This document shows positions 14,962 to 20,485 of a stretch of 20,485 nucleotides of DNA, in pieces. The first letter of the stretch is position 1. Every line of letters starts with the position of its first letter. Made by a program: the position numbers and the translations under genes. A model generated the notes under the pieces. It saw only the letters and a list, made by a program, of their open reading frames with translations, was not told the DNA's origin and did no database searches. Origin of the DNA: Candidatus Thorarchaeota archaeon (GTDB taxonomy: Archaea; Asgardarchaeota; Thorarchaeia; Thorarchaeales; Thorarchaeaceae); contig SDOA01000075.1 of NCBI GenBank assembly GCA_004524595.1, positions 1-20,485 of the forward strand, in the 5' to 3' direction.

Positions 14962-15744
14962 TCAATCAAAAAGAGCAGATGCCATTGATATTGAACCGTG
15001 CACAACCTTCTGGTTGAAAATTGTGAGCTTACAGTGGTCACCTCCTGCTCCTTTGGCATAGAGAAGCGGAAGGTAGTGATCTATGAATGGATGCGCTTGT
15101 TTTGCGAGCTTCCCTAACTCTTTGAAATTGATCAAAGATCTATCATTATTAGCCTGTAATGCCACAAGAATCTCGGTCTCGAATTCGGTTGCCCATTTGT
15201 AGGGAGGTGAGTATGTGTCTGGATCCATCGCTCCAAGATTATGTACTAAATTCCCACTTCCAAGAATGAGTATTCCTTGTTCGCGAAGGAATGTAAGTTT
15301 TGAACCCACATCATAATGGAACTGTGGTGGTTTTGAATTGTCTATGCTTATTTGAATCACTGGAATGTCAGCCTGCGGGTACATTTGCATGAGGACTGAC
15401 CAAACACCGTGATCAAGTCCCCAGGAATTATCCAGGCCAACATGAATGTCTCGTATCGATTGTGATATCATTCTGGCAAAATCAGGATTGCCATGAGCTG
15501 GATAGTGCTGCTCATAGAGCTTCTGCGGAAAACCCCAGAAGTCATGAATGGTCTTGGGATGAGTTGTTGTGCCAATCATCAGTTCGGGAATACACCAATG
15601 TGCAGAGATGCAGAGAATTGCCTTGGGACGAGGTATTCTATTAGCAATCTCTTTCCACCCTCGAGAAAACTCATTGTCTTCGATTGCATTGATTGGTGAA
15701 CCATGTCCGATAAAAAGGGTGGGCATTTTCTCTGTCATATGCAT
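14962..15744 (-). CDS. Class III extradiol dioxygenase, LigB/DODA (YgiD-like) family
   Basis: A 260-residue protein of the 4,5-DOPA extradiol dioxygenase family, metal enzymes that open catechol-type aromatic rings next to the diol. Family landmarks are all present: FIGHGSP with His14, ISAHW with His49, LDHGVWSVL with His112, GSGNLVHNL with His168 and AHPFIDHYLPLLYA with His218/His223. These include the metal ligands and the active-site histidines. Length is normal. The start MHMTEKMP is uncertain because further ATG codons follow at residues 3 and 7; the PTLFIGHGS core favours one of these. No clear SD is visible. It is a single-gene unit, divergent from the coiled-coil gene at 15959. No aromatic-degradation gene is adjacent, so the substrate is unknown; members of this family are often found as orphan genes. 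Confidence 0.9.
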   Translation of the reverse strand: MHMTEKMPTLFIGHGSPINAIEDNEFSRGWKEIANRIPRPKAILCISAHWCIPELMIGTTTHPKTIHDFWGFPQKLYEQHYPAHGNPDFARMISQSIRDIHVGLDNSWGLDHGVWSVLMQMYPQADIPVIQISIDNSKPPQFHYDVGSKLTFLREQGILILGSGNLVHNLGAMDPDTYSPPYKWATEFETEILVALQANNDRSLINFKELGKLAKQAHPFIDHYLPLLYAKGAGGDHCKLTIFNQKVVHGSISMASALFD

Positions 15745-15958
15745 CAGGAAACAGAGATTTGGTATCCATGCCTATAAACACTGACCTGTGTGCATGAGTA
15801 AAATTGTCTTGGTGTTCCATGCTTCCTACGGCTTACACATGCCGAATAGTTGCATAATTAATGTTATGTCTGATTATTACCATATGAGTAGATATCTGGA
15901 AGGATTATTATATTGGCATATTGGTTGTTTCGTGAATTTTCTATTTTAGGCGAAAACA
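15745..15958. other. Divergent intergenic region of 214 bp
   Basis: It separates the minus-strand dioxygenase from the plus-strand coiled-coil gene. A TATA-like TTATTATATT lies at about 15905-15914, about 48 bp upstream of the ATG at 15959, and would serve the plus-strand gene. I found no convincing palindrome or RNA gene. Confidence 0.5.
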
Positions 15959-16324
15959 ATGATAGATAAAAAACAACTAGAAAGTCGCATCAGGATACTC
16001 AAGGAAACCTGTAAGACTCTGCACAAACTCTCAAAGCAATCAGAGCCTAGAGGTTTGTCAACTACTGAAAAAGCAGAGTTGAAGAGCTACAACAGTTGGT
16101 TGATCACTGCTTGTAAGCAACTTGAAAACTTGTTAAAACATGGAGAGAAAATACTGAAATTGAAAGATAGAGCTGGAGCATTGGAGATGCAAGAATCATT
16201 CAATCTACAGTATCTCCAGCTTCAGCAAGATATGCAGGCGCAAAATCGACAATTCACAATGGTCTCGAATATTATGAAAGTCAAACATGATACAGCGAAT
16301 TCAGTGATTAGAAATATGAGATAG
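15959..16324 (+). CDS. Small coiled-coil protein, function unknown
   Basis: A 121-residue, highly charged, all-helical protein. Residues 4-30 and 38-75 form heptad-like helices (LESRIRILKETCKTLHKL; KAELKSYNSWLITACKQLENLLKHGEKILKLKDR). A Gln-rich helix follows (ESFNLQYLQLQQDMQAQNRQF). There is no signal peptide or membrane segment. It resembles the helical hairpin proteins often annotated as hypothetical in archaea; I cannot assign a family. AGGCG about 9 nt before the ATG is a weak SD. It ends with TAG five bases before the tail-to-tail tRNA-Cys gene. Confidence 0.75.
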   Translation: MIDKKQLESRIRILKETCKTLHKLSKQSEPRGLSTTEKAELKSYNSWLITACKQLENLLKHGEKILKLKDRAGALEMQESFNLQYLQLQQDMQAQNRQFTMVSNIMKVKHDTANSVIRNMR

Positions 16325-16329
16325 AATAA

Positions 16330-16405
16330 TGGAGCCGGCCTTGGGATTTGCACCCAAGTAAAACAGCTCTGCAGGCTGTCGCGTAAGCTTCTCCGCCAGA
16401 CCGGC
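16330..16405 (-). tRNA. tRNA-Cys (GCA), CCA encoded
   Basis: Read on the minus strand. The acceptor stem is GCCGGTC (16399-16405) with GGCCGGC (16334-16340), including one G-U pair. The D-stem is 10-12/23-25 (GCG/CGC). The anticodon stem is ACAGC/GCTGT with loop CTGCAGA, anticodon GCA (cysteine). The T-stem is TTGGG/CCCAA with loop TGCAAAT. The discriminator is U73 (16333), the identity base of tRNA-Cys, followed by an encoded CCA (16330-16332). There is no intron. Two conserved elbow bases differ from the consensus: the D-loop is AGAAGCTTA, so position 18 reads A, and position 55 of the T-loop is G instead of U. G19 and C56 are kept. A TATA-like CTTAAATC at about 16435-16442 is suitably placed upstream. 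Confidence 0.93.
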
Positions 16406-16530
16406 TTAGTTAGACGAGGGTTACTCGTTTCTGATTTAAGGATTCTGATGCACCTAATAAAGAAATCTGCAAAATTTGCTTAGAGTTCCTCTAGATAGGA
16501 GTTCTCCCCTTCCATTTTTATTACAAAAAG

Positions 16531-16980
16531 TCAATCAATATAGGTTGTTAATAACCTCGATACATCTTCAACATATTTCAAACACTTGTCGAATGCCCCG
16601 CTCTCGAATGCTTTCATCATATCCACATCATCTGTACCCCCGTCATATTGAATCAGGTCTCGACATAGGATTGACCCATTGATTGCCTTGAATTCTTCAA
16701 GTAATCGAGTAGAGATTTCAGCTACCGTTGGATTCATTGGGTTTCCATCACCAAATTCTAGGCCAATTGCCATTAGAGCACCTGTCAAAGCCCCGCAGAC
16801 ATTACCGGTGAGATTTATTCCCCCGCCGAAGGCAGATGCGATCTTCATACAGGTTTCGACATCAACTCCTTTTTCTCCCATGTAGGGACCAAATGTAGAG
16901 AAGATTGCTTGCGAACAACTTGCCTTCATACCATTCATTAGCTCCCTTGCAGCGCATGTATTCTTAGATGAATCACTCAT
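16531..16980 (-). CDS. C_GCAxxG_C_C family redox-type protein
   Basis: A 149-residue member of the cysteine-rich C_GCAxxG_C_C family (PF09719), small cytoplasmic proteins thought to act in redox chemistry or metal/cofactor binding. The family cysteines are visible: Cys22 in KASCSQAIF, Cys44 in ETCMKIASAFGGGI, Cys62 in GNVCGALTGALMAIG, and one in the GSILCRDL segment, plus Cys9 and Cys133 of less certain conservation. There is no signal peptide or haem CxxCH motif. Its ATG overlaps the stop of the upstream oxidoreductase (ATGA at 16977-16980), so the two are translationally coupled. It is the last gene of the regulator-oxidoreductase-redox operon. CTTTTTG directly after the stop (16517-16530) could act as a T-tract terminator. 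Confidence 0.88.
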   Translation of the reverse strand: MSDSSKNTCAARELMNGMKASCSQAIFSTFGPYMGEKGVDVETCMKIASAFGGGINLTGNVCGALTGALMAIGLEFGDGNPMNPTVAEISTRLLEEFKAINGSILCRDLIQYDGGTDDVDMMKAFESGAFDKCLKYVEDVSRLLTTYID

Positions 16981-17951
16981 CGAATCACTTCCTTTGGGTA
17001 CACTGAAATCGCAACACTACCCACTTTGTGTCCTTTATCCGCATAAGCATGAGCTTCTGCGATCTGTTCAAAGGGATAAGTCCTATCAATAACTACACGC
17101 AAGTCATTTGACTCTAGAAGCTCTTTAAGAAAAATCAAATTCTCAGGACCACTAGCTATTGCAAATATTGCCTTCTTTTTTCCAATCTTTGATGTCCAAA
17201 GCATTTGCATAAGGAGCCGATATGAGGGTACAGTCGATAGATAGATACCATCTTCTCGAAGTGGCTTCTTGCATTTTGAGAAAGAACTCTTCCCCACTGC
17301 ATCAAATATTATGTCGTATACTTCTTCTTCTTTGGTGAAATCGGTCGTAGTATAATCAATTACTCGATCTGCGCCTAATAATTTTACCAATTCAATGTTC
17401 TTTGTGCTGCAAACTCCCGTCACTTCAGCCCCAAAATACTTCGCTAGTTGCACAGCATATACACCAACCCCTCCCGAGGCCCCATTGATGAGTACCCGCT
17501 GTCCTTTCTGGATATTTGCAAGTGTTCTGAGGAAGTGTAATGAAGTTATTCCCCCAAATCCAATAGACGCTCCTTCTTCATAACTCATGCCAGGTGGCAT
17601 TGATGTTATCGTTGCATTTTCTGTGCTGACGACATATTCTGCATACGATCTATTAACACAACCGAATATCCTATCTCCTTTCTTGAACTTGGTCACATTA
17701 CTGCCAACCTCAACAATTTCTCCTGCCACTTCGTTACCCAAGATTTCCTCTTCTGATGGTTTTAGACCCATCATTAATCTTCCAAAGGGCCAGAGTGGTA
17801 CGTTTGCGCTCCTGGTTCTATAATCCATTGCGTTTACAGACGTAGCGTGAACTTTTACCAATACTTGATTGTCCTGAATACTTGGTTTCTCTATTTCTTC
17901 TAAGACTAGCACATTTGGTGGTCCGAATTTTCTAATAATTGCTGCTTTCAT
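16977..17951 (-). CDS. Zinc-independent MDR-family NAD(P)H:quinone oxidoreductase
   Basis: A 324-residue medium-chain dehydrogenase/reductase. The GroES-like half (1-125) has KPSIQDNQVLVKVHATSVNAMDY and LGNEVAGEIVEVGSNVTKFKKGDRIFG, with no Cys cluster for a structural zinc and no catalytic zinc Cys. The Rossmann half has the NADPH-binding INGASGGVGVYAVQLAKYFG (about 156-175) and LGADRVIDYTTTDF (about 192-205). It should reduce quinones or enones with NAD(P)H. It starts 13 nt after the regulator's stop and overlaps the next gene by 4 nt. Oxidoreductases of this group are often under local repressors that sense electrophiles or quinones, which fits the gene order here. The true substrate is not readable from the sequence. 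Confidence 0.93.
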   Translation of the reverse strand: MKAAIIRKFGPPNVLVLEEIEKPSIQDNQVLVKVHATSVNAMDYRTRSANVPLWPFGRLMMGLKPSEEEILGNEVAGEIVEVGSNVTKFKKGDRIFGCVNRSYAEYVVSTENATITSMPPGMSYEEGASIGFGGITSLHFLRTLANIQKGQRVLINGASGGVGVYAVQLAKYFGAEVTGVCSTKNIELVKLLGADRVIDYTTTDFTKEEEVYDIIFDAVGKSSFSKCKKPLREDGIYLSTVPSYRLLMQMLWTSKIGKKKAIFAIASGPENLIFLKELLESNDLRVVIDRTYPFEQIAEAHAYADKGHKVGSVAISVYPKEVIR

Positions 17952-17964
17952 CTTTCAATTTCTC

Positions 17965-18693
17965 CTAACCTAATTCGTATCGTTCATATCTCATGATTTT
18001 ATCAAGATTAATTAGAGATGCAATTTCCTTTGAGCTTTTATTGAGGTCTTTGTGGAAGAAAGAATAATGTCCGAAAATATTCATGAGCATATCTAAATCA
18101 ATCTTCGATTTGTAGAGATGCGGGTATTTTTCCTCAATCCATGAAATAAGCCTACTATAGAAATCATGTAAAGATGATAGATTATCGTCCACAAGTTGAT
18201 TGACATAATCAACCTCCAAGTCTGGGTTCATGTCTTGTATCACTCTCTTCAAAGGATCAAAGAAATCTTGGCCGATTTTAGATTGAAGAGGTGTATCATA
18301 CTGATCAAGAAATGCAATTGAAGTTCGCCCATAATATGTTACATAATGTCGACCTTCTAAGATTCTAGTAACTTCCCTGAGTAATCCATGTTCCACTAGA
18401 TCTTTTATATGAAAATGGAAGTTGGAAAGAGAACATTTCTCACCTGCAGAGCTACTGATGTAGGCTTCATACAGTTCCTTTGCAGAAAATGCGTGTCTAC
18501 GAGAGAGATTGTTTTCTCTACCAAATTCGTCCTCAATTCCGTCACGAATGTATTTGATGATAAACCACTTGACTTCAGACTGACGTACATGCCCGATATA
18601 TGTGGATGCTTTTTTAGTAAAGATATCTAACTCGTGCCAATATGTGTAAAGGGTTTTCCTAACTTCATCCATTGTATATTTTTCAGACTTCAT
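17965..18693 (-). CDS. Winged-helix transcriptional regulator, probable autoregulator of the redox operon
   Basis: A 242-residue protein. Residues about 45-125 form a winged helix-turn-helix: AFSAKELYEAYISSS, then the recognition helix CSLSNFHFHIKDLVEHGLL, then a wing with ILEGRHYVTYYGRTSIAFL. This order is like ArsR/PadR-type archaeal regulators. The C-terminal 110 residues are helical and have no recognised ligand domain; they may be for dimerisation or effector binding. It is the first gene of a three-gene minus-strand operon. Two copies of ATTTAGT-N4-ACTGAAT (18707-18724 and 18731-18748) lie between its TATA-like box and its ATG. Negative autoregulation is therefore the most likely scheme. 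AGAG is the best SD candidate. Confidence is high for DNA binding and moderate for the target. Confidence 0.82.
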   Translation of the reverse strand: MKSEKYTMDEVRKTLYTYWHELDIFTKKASTYIGHVRQSEVKWFIIKYIRDGIEDEFGRENNLSRRHAFSAKELYEAYISSSAGEKCSLSNFHFHIKDLVEHGLLREVTRILEGRHYVTYYGRTSIAFLDQYDTPLQSKIGQDFFDPLKRVIQDMNPDLEVDYVNQLVDDNLSSLHDFYSRLISWIEEKYPHLYKSKIDLDMLMNIFGHYSFFHKDLNKSSKEIASLINLDKIMRYERYELG

Positions 18694-18706
18694 GTATCAT
18701 CTCTCC

Positions 18707-18748
18707 ATTTAGTCTTAACTGAATGGTACGATTTAGTATAGACTGAAT
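18707..18748. promoter_or_regulatory. Two copies of interrupted palindrome ATTTAGT-N4-ACTGAAT (candidate operators)
   Basis: Copy 1 is 18707-18724 (spacer CTTA) and copy 2 is 18731-18748 (spacer ATAG). The arms are identical in both copies and are imperfect complements of each other (one mismatch in seven). The centres are 24 bp apart, slightly over two helical turns. Copy 2 falls on the expected start of transcription from the TATA-like box at about 18762-18770, and copy 1 lies between it and the regulator's ATG. Binding would block transcription. Confidence 0.65.
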
Positions 18749-18760
18749 CGTGAATTATTT

Positions 18761-18771
18761 CTATATATATG
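18761..18771 (-). promoter_or_regulatory. TATA box of the redox operon
   Basis: TATATATAG on the minus strand, the strongest TATA-like sequence in the window. The expected start about 25 bp downstream is near 18740, inside operator copy 2. An additional inverted repeat, CCATTA-N5-TAATGG (18786-18802), lies upstream of the box. Confidence 0.55.
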
Positions 18772-18887
18772 TATCTATTAAGAATCCATTACTGTTTAAT
18801 GGTTAGTGTTCAACTGAGTGCAACAGTACCTCATCAGGAAGATGTACAATTAATCTACTAACGAAAGATGCTGAACTTATTCTTTCA

Positions 18888-19853
18888 TCAATGCATTCTT
18901 CGATAAAGAAAGATGACCATTAACATTACAATAACACATCCAGTTAGAGTAGCTGTAATTAAAAGGATATCAATAGTTGCTGTTATACTGCTCGTGGTTG
19001 CAATGTTTGTAGTTGTTGATGTAGTGGTAGTAGTCGTTGTAATTGGTGGAGCATAAGGGGACTCGTCAATTAGCCATGTTGAGACTCTTAAGAGAAGGTC
19101 CCACTCAGATTCAGGATCTTCAAGTTCATCTCCAAAAGTCGTGCCATCTCTATCATTATCCTCCTCGTATTCAGGATGAGGGCTTGAGAGGAAGACAGTA
19201 CCGTTCCTGTAATTACATGCAATCATACCTGGTTGGTCATTATAGTCATATGTTGCGATAGGATGAAAGGAAGCTCCCAATTTGGGAACAAAGTACTGTG
19301 ATGCATAATACATCGTGGTGAAATTCGATGCCAGGTCCGAGAGCTGAGGTCCTACAGAGGATTGATTGACATGCATGGTAGTAGCGTGAATTATTGAACC
19401 AGGTTCGCCAAGAGGTGTTATGTAACCATCAAATAAACGCAGATAGATCACACCAAAGGTTGAACCACCACAGATTCCAAAGTACGATCCACCTTGCGCG
19501 ACGAAGTCTTTGATCTTCTGTTTTCCTTCAGAACCAAGTTCGCTACTGTAACTGGATTCGGATCCACCTGGAAAGACAACAATATCACAGTCATCAAAGA
19601 AGTCATCGAGAACTTGAGATGCAGTGATATCTACAACAGTGGCATTCATCCACTCAAACATATTTGTCAGTGCGATTCGGCTTGATGCCATCGGACCCAA
19701 TCCGTTGTATATTGCCACCTTCACACCAGTCAGATCATCATGTGCAATTTGAGCTGTAGATGGTACTAGTGAAAGAAGAGGTAAAAACAGAGTTGACAAT
19801 ACATAGAAACAAAGCAGTCTTCGATAGCGATGTCCTGATACTCTCCTCTTCAT
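18888..19853 (-). CDS. Secreted, membrane-anchored BPL_N/ThuA-like class I amidotransferase-fold protein
   Basis: A 321-residue surface protein in four parts. A basic-start signal peptide is about 1-36. A glutamine-amidotransferase-like domain of the biotin-ligase-N (BPL_N) type is about 42-262. A Thr-rich linker is 271-288, and a C-terminal membrane helix about 292-316 ends RRMH. The triad looks intact: nucleophile Cys128 in YFGICGGSTFG and His226/Glu228 in SSPHPEYE, with FPGGSES (94-100) as the oxyanion loop. Right after the triad, residues 232-243 (DNDRDGTTFGDE) match an EF-hand-type calcium loop, with Asp at 1, 3 and 5, Gly at 6 and Glu at 12. Four N-x-S/T sequons fit an extracellular glycoprotein. 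SD GAGGTGAG (19859-19866) lies 5 nt before the ATG. The substrate is unknown; extracellular BPL_N-type domains have no settled function. The protein at 8107-9216 is architecturally similar. Confidence 0.8.
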   Translation of the reverse strand: MKRRVSGHRYRRLLCFYVLSTLFLPLLSLVPSTAQIAHDDLTGVKVAIYNGLGPMASSRIALTNMFEWMNATVVDITASQVLDDFFDDCDIVVFPGGSESSYSSELGSEGKQKIKDFVAQGGSYFGICGGSTFGVIYLRLFDGYITPLGEPGSIIHATTMHVNQSSVGPQLSDLASNFTTMYYASQYFVPKLGASFHPIATYDYNDQPGMIACNYRNGTVFLSSPHPEYEEDNDRDGTTFGDELEDPESEWDLLLRVSTWLIDESPYAPPITTTTTTTSTTTNIATTSSITATIDILLITATLTGCVIVMLMVIFLYRRMH

Positions 19854-19893
19854 GCAAACTCACCTCATTTATGCAAAATCAAGGGCGTAGAAT

Positions 19894-19903
19894 CTATTTA
19901 ATA
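19894..19903 (-). promoter_or_regulatory. TATA-like box of the BPL_N-like gene
   Basis: TATTAAATAG on the minus strand, about 45 bp before the ATG. A start near 19873 leaves a short leader that contains the GAGGTGAG SD. Confidence 0.45.
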
Positions 19904-19968
19904 CTGCATTTCAACGCAGGATTTCTCCATAGTAGAATTTCAGTGCATACCGTGTAAAGTAGTTCAGT

Positions 19969-19980
19969 TTATTTTTAACT
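19969..19980 (+). promoter_or_regulatory. TATA-like box of the MFS_2 transporter gene
   Basis: TTTATTTTTAAC is about 85 bp upstream of the ATG at 20058. A start near 20000 is expected, just before the palindrome at 20011-20030. Confidence 0.4.
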
Positions 19981-20010
19981 CGGATTTGATTGCTCTTGAA
20001 TAGCATATTC

Positions 20011-20030
20011 GTTATGTGTCAATACATAAC
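20011..20030. promoter_or_regulatory. Palindrome GTTATGT-N6-ACATAAC upstream of the transporter (candidate operator)
   Basis: Perfect 7-bp arms (20011-20017 and 20024-20030) around GTCAAT. It lies downstream of the predicted transcription start and 28 bp before the transporter ATG, where a bound repressor would block elongation or start. It could also form an RNA hairpin in the leader. Confidence 0.5.
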
Positions 20031-20057
20031 ACTGGTGGACAATCCGAGGTGACAGAA

Positions 20058-20485
20058 ATGGAAGATAGATTCAACGATGAATTTCCCAGCAACTTCGACG
20101 AGCGTTTACCTGTCAAGTCAAAACTTGCCTTTGGTCTCTCACAAGCCTCAATGAACATTCTTCAAATGATTGCTCTCGGTTCTGCAATCACGTTTTATTA
20201 TAATATCAAACTCGGTCTCAGTGAAGAATTGGTTTCACTAGCTTGGCTCATATTCGCGTTCTGGAATGCCATTAATGACCCCTTGTTTGGTATTCTGCAA
20301 GAGAGAATTAATACAGAGATGGGTAGGCGCATCCCTGTCCTGCGTTTTGGGGCTCTCTTCTATGCCCTCACATTCATTATCTCTTGGTTTCCATTTATGG
20401 GCGATACGCAGATGGGTTTGTTTTGGAACCTATTGCTTGTCCTCTTTCTTTTCGATTCAATGTTTACCATGCTTGGATTGGTCCA
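20058..20485 (+). CDS. GPH/MFS_2 family sugar:cation symporter, N-terminal part (runs off the right edge)
   Basis: The first 142 codons of a transporter with SD GAGGTGA (20046-20052) 5 nt before the ATG. After a short cytoplasmic start (MEDRFNDEF...VKSKLAFGLSQ), helix 1 is about 28-52. Helix 2 carries FWNAINDPLFG, the equivalent of the cation-site helix of MelB (DAxxDP-type). The following loop RINTEMGRRIPVLRFG is the conserved MFS loop 2-3, and helices 3 and 4 follow. The first Asp of the MelB motif is Asn here and the second is kept. Glycoside-pentoside-hexuronide symporters use Na+ or H+ to import sugars. The frame is open to the window edge. It is divergent from the BPL_N-like gene, with a shared 204-bp region that holds promoters for both. 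Confidence 0.9.
   Translation, partial: MEDRFNDEFPSNFDERLPVKSKLAFGLSQASMNILQMIALGSAITFYYNIKLGLSEELVSLAWLIFAFWNAINDPLFGILQERINTEMGRRIPVLRFGALFYALTFIISWFPFMGDTQMGLFWNLLLVLFLFDSMFTMLGLV

Noticed and set aside
16491..16506. GTTCCTCT/AGGAGTTC repeat upstream of the tRNA and after the C_GCAxxG_C_C gene
   Set aside because: The arms are not true reverse complements over more than a few bases, so no stem can be supported.
18863..18886. GAAAGA-N12-TCTTTC inverted repeat downstream of the BPL_N-like gene as a terminator
   Set aside because: The arms are short and low in GC, the loop is long, and no T-run follows on the minus strand.
18995..19045. Repetitive GTT/GTA-rich tract, looked at as a microsatellite or short repeat array
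   Set aside because: On the minus strand it is a run of Thr codons forming the stalk of the membrane-anchored protein, so it is coding low complexity.

Overview
The window looks archaeal. Several start codons lie about 28-30 bp downstream of AT-rich TATA-like boxes with no ribosome binding site, which suggests leaderless transcripts. Other genes have GGAGGTG-type Shine-Dalgarno (SD) sequences. A TldD/TldE pair is present, as are two secreted, sequon-rich proteins with a C-terminal membrane anchor. I suspect an Asgard archaeon, possibly thorarchaeal, from the protein styles and a possible longin/roadblock-like partial gene at the left edge. That is an inference from a single window. Base composition is AT-rich and fairly even. 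I see no rRNA, insertion sequence, integrase or CRISPR array.

Layout. (1) 1-4056, minus strand: an Eco57I-like N6-adenine DNA methyltransferase, then a C5-cytosine methyltransferase whose motifs are circularly permuted (IX-X before I-VIII), then a partial unknown gene with a TTG start. No nuclease is recognisable, so this may be half of a restriction-modification system or a pair of solitary methylases. (2) 4190-7992, plus strand: a GNAT acetyltransferase and a tldD-tldE (pmbA) pair behind a nested TGGTCA/TGACCA palindrome. (3) 8107-10782: a membrane-anchored extracytoplasmic DJ-1/PfpI-like protein, a convergent GNAT-fold acetyltransferase and a small possible winged-helix protein, followed by a gap of about 500 bp. 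(4) 11291-14328, minus strand: a polar amino-acid ABC operon in the order binding protein, permease, ATPase, permease. Its binding-protein gene is split by an in-frame TAG between the signal peptide and the mature domain. (5) 14474-16405: a four-helix membrane protein, a LigB/DODA-type extradiol dioxygenase, a coiled-coil protein and a tRNA-Cys(GCA) with odd elbow bases. (6) 16531-18693, minus strand: a three-gene redox operon of wHTH regulator, zinc-free MDR oxidoreductase and C_GCAxxG_C_C protein, preceded by two copies of an interrupted palindrome. (7) 18888-20485: a membrane-anchored BPL_N/ThuA-like amidotransferase-fold protein with an intact Cys-His-Glu triad and an EF-hand-like loop, and divergently the start of a GPH/MFS_2 sugar-cation symporter.

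A theme across the window is that at least five transcription units carry their own short interrupted palindrome at or near the predicted transcription start. This suggests local, unit-specific repressors. The best documented case is the redox operon, whose first gene is itself a DNA-binding protein.
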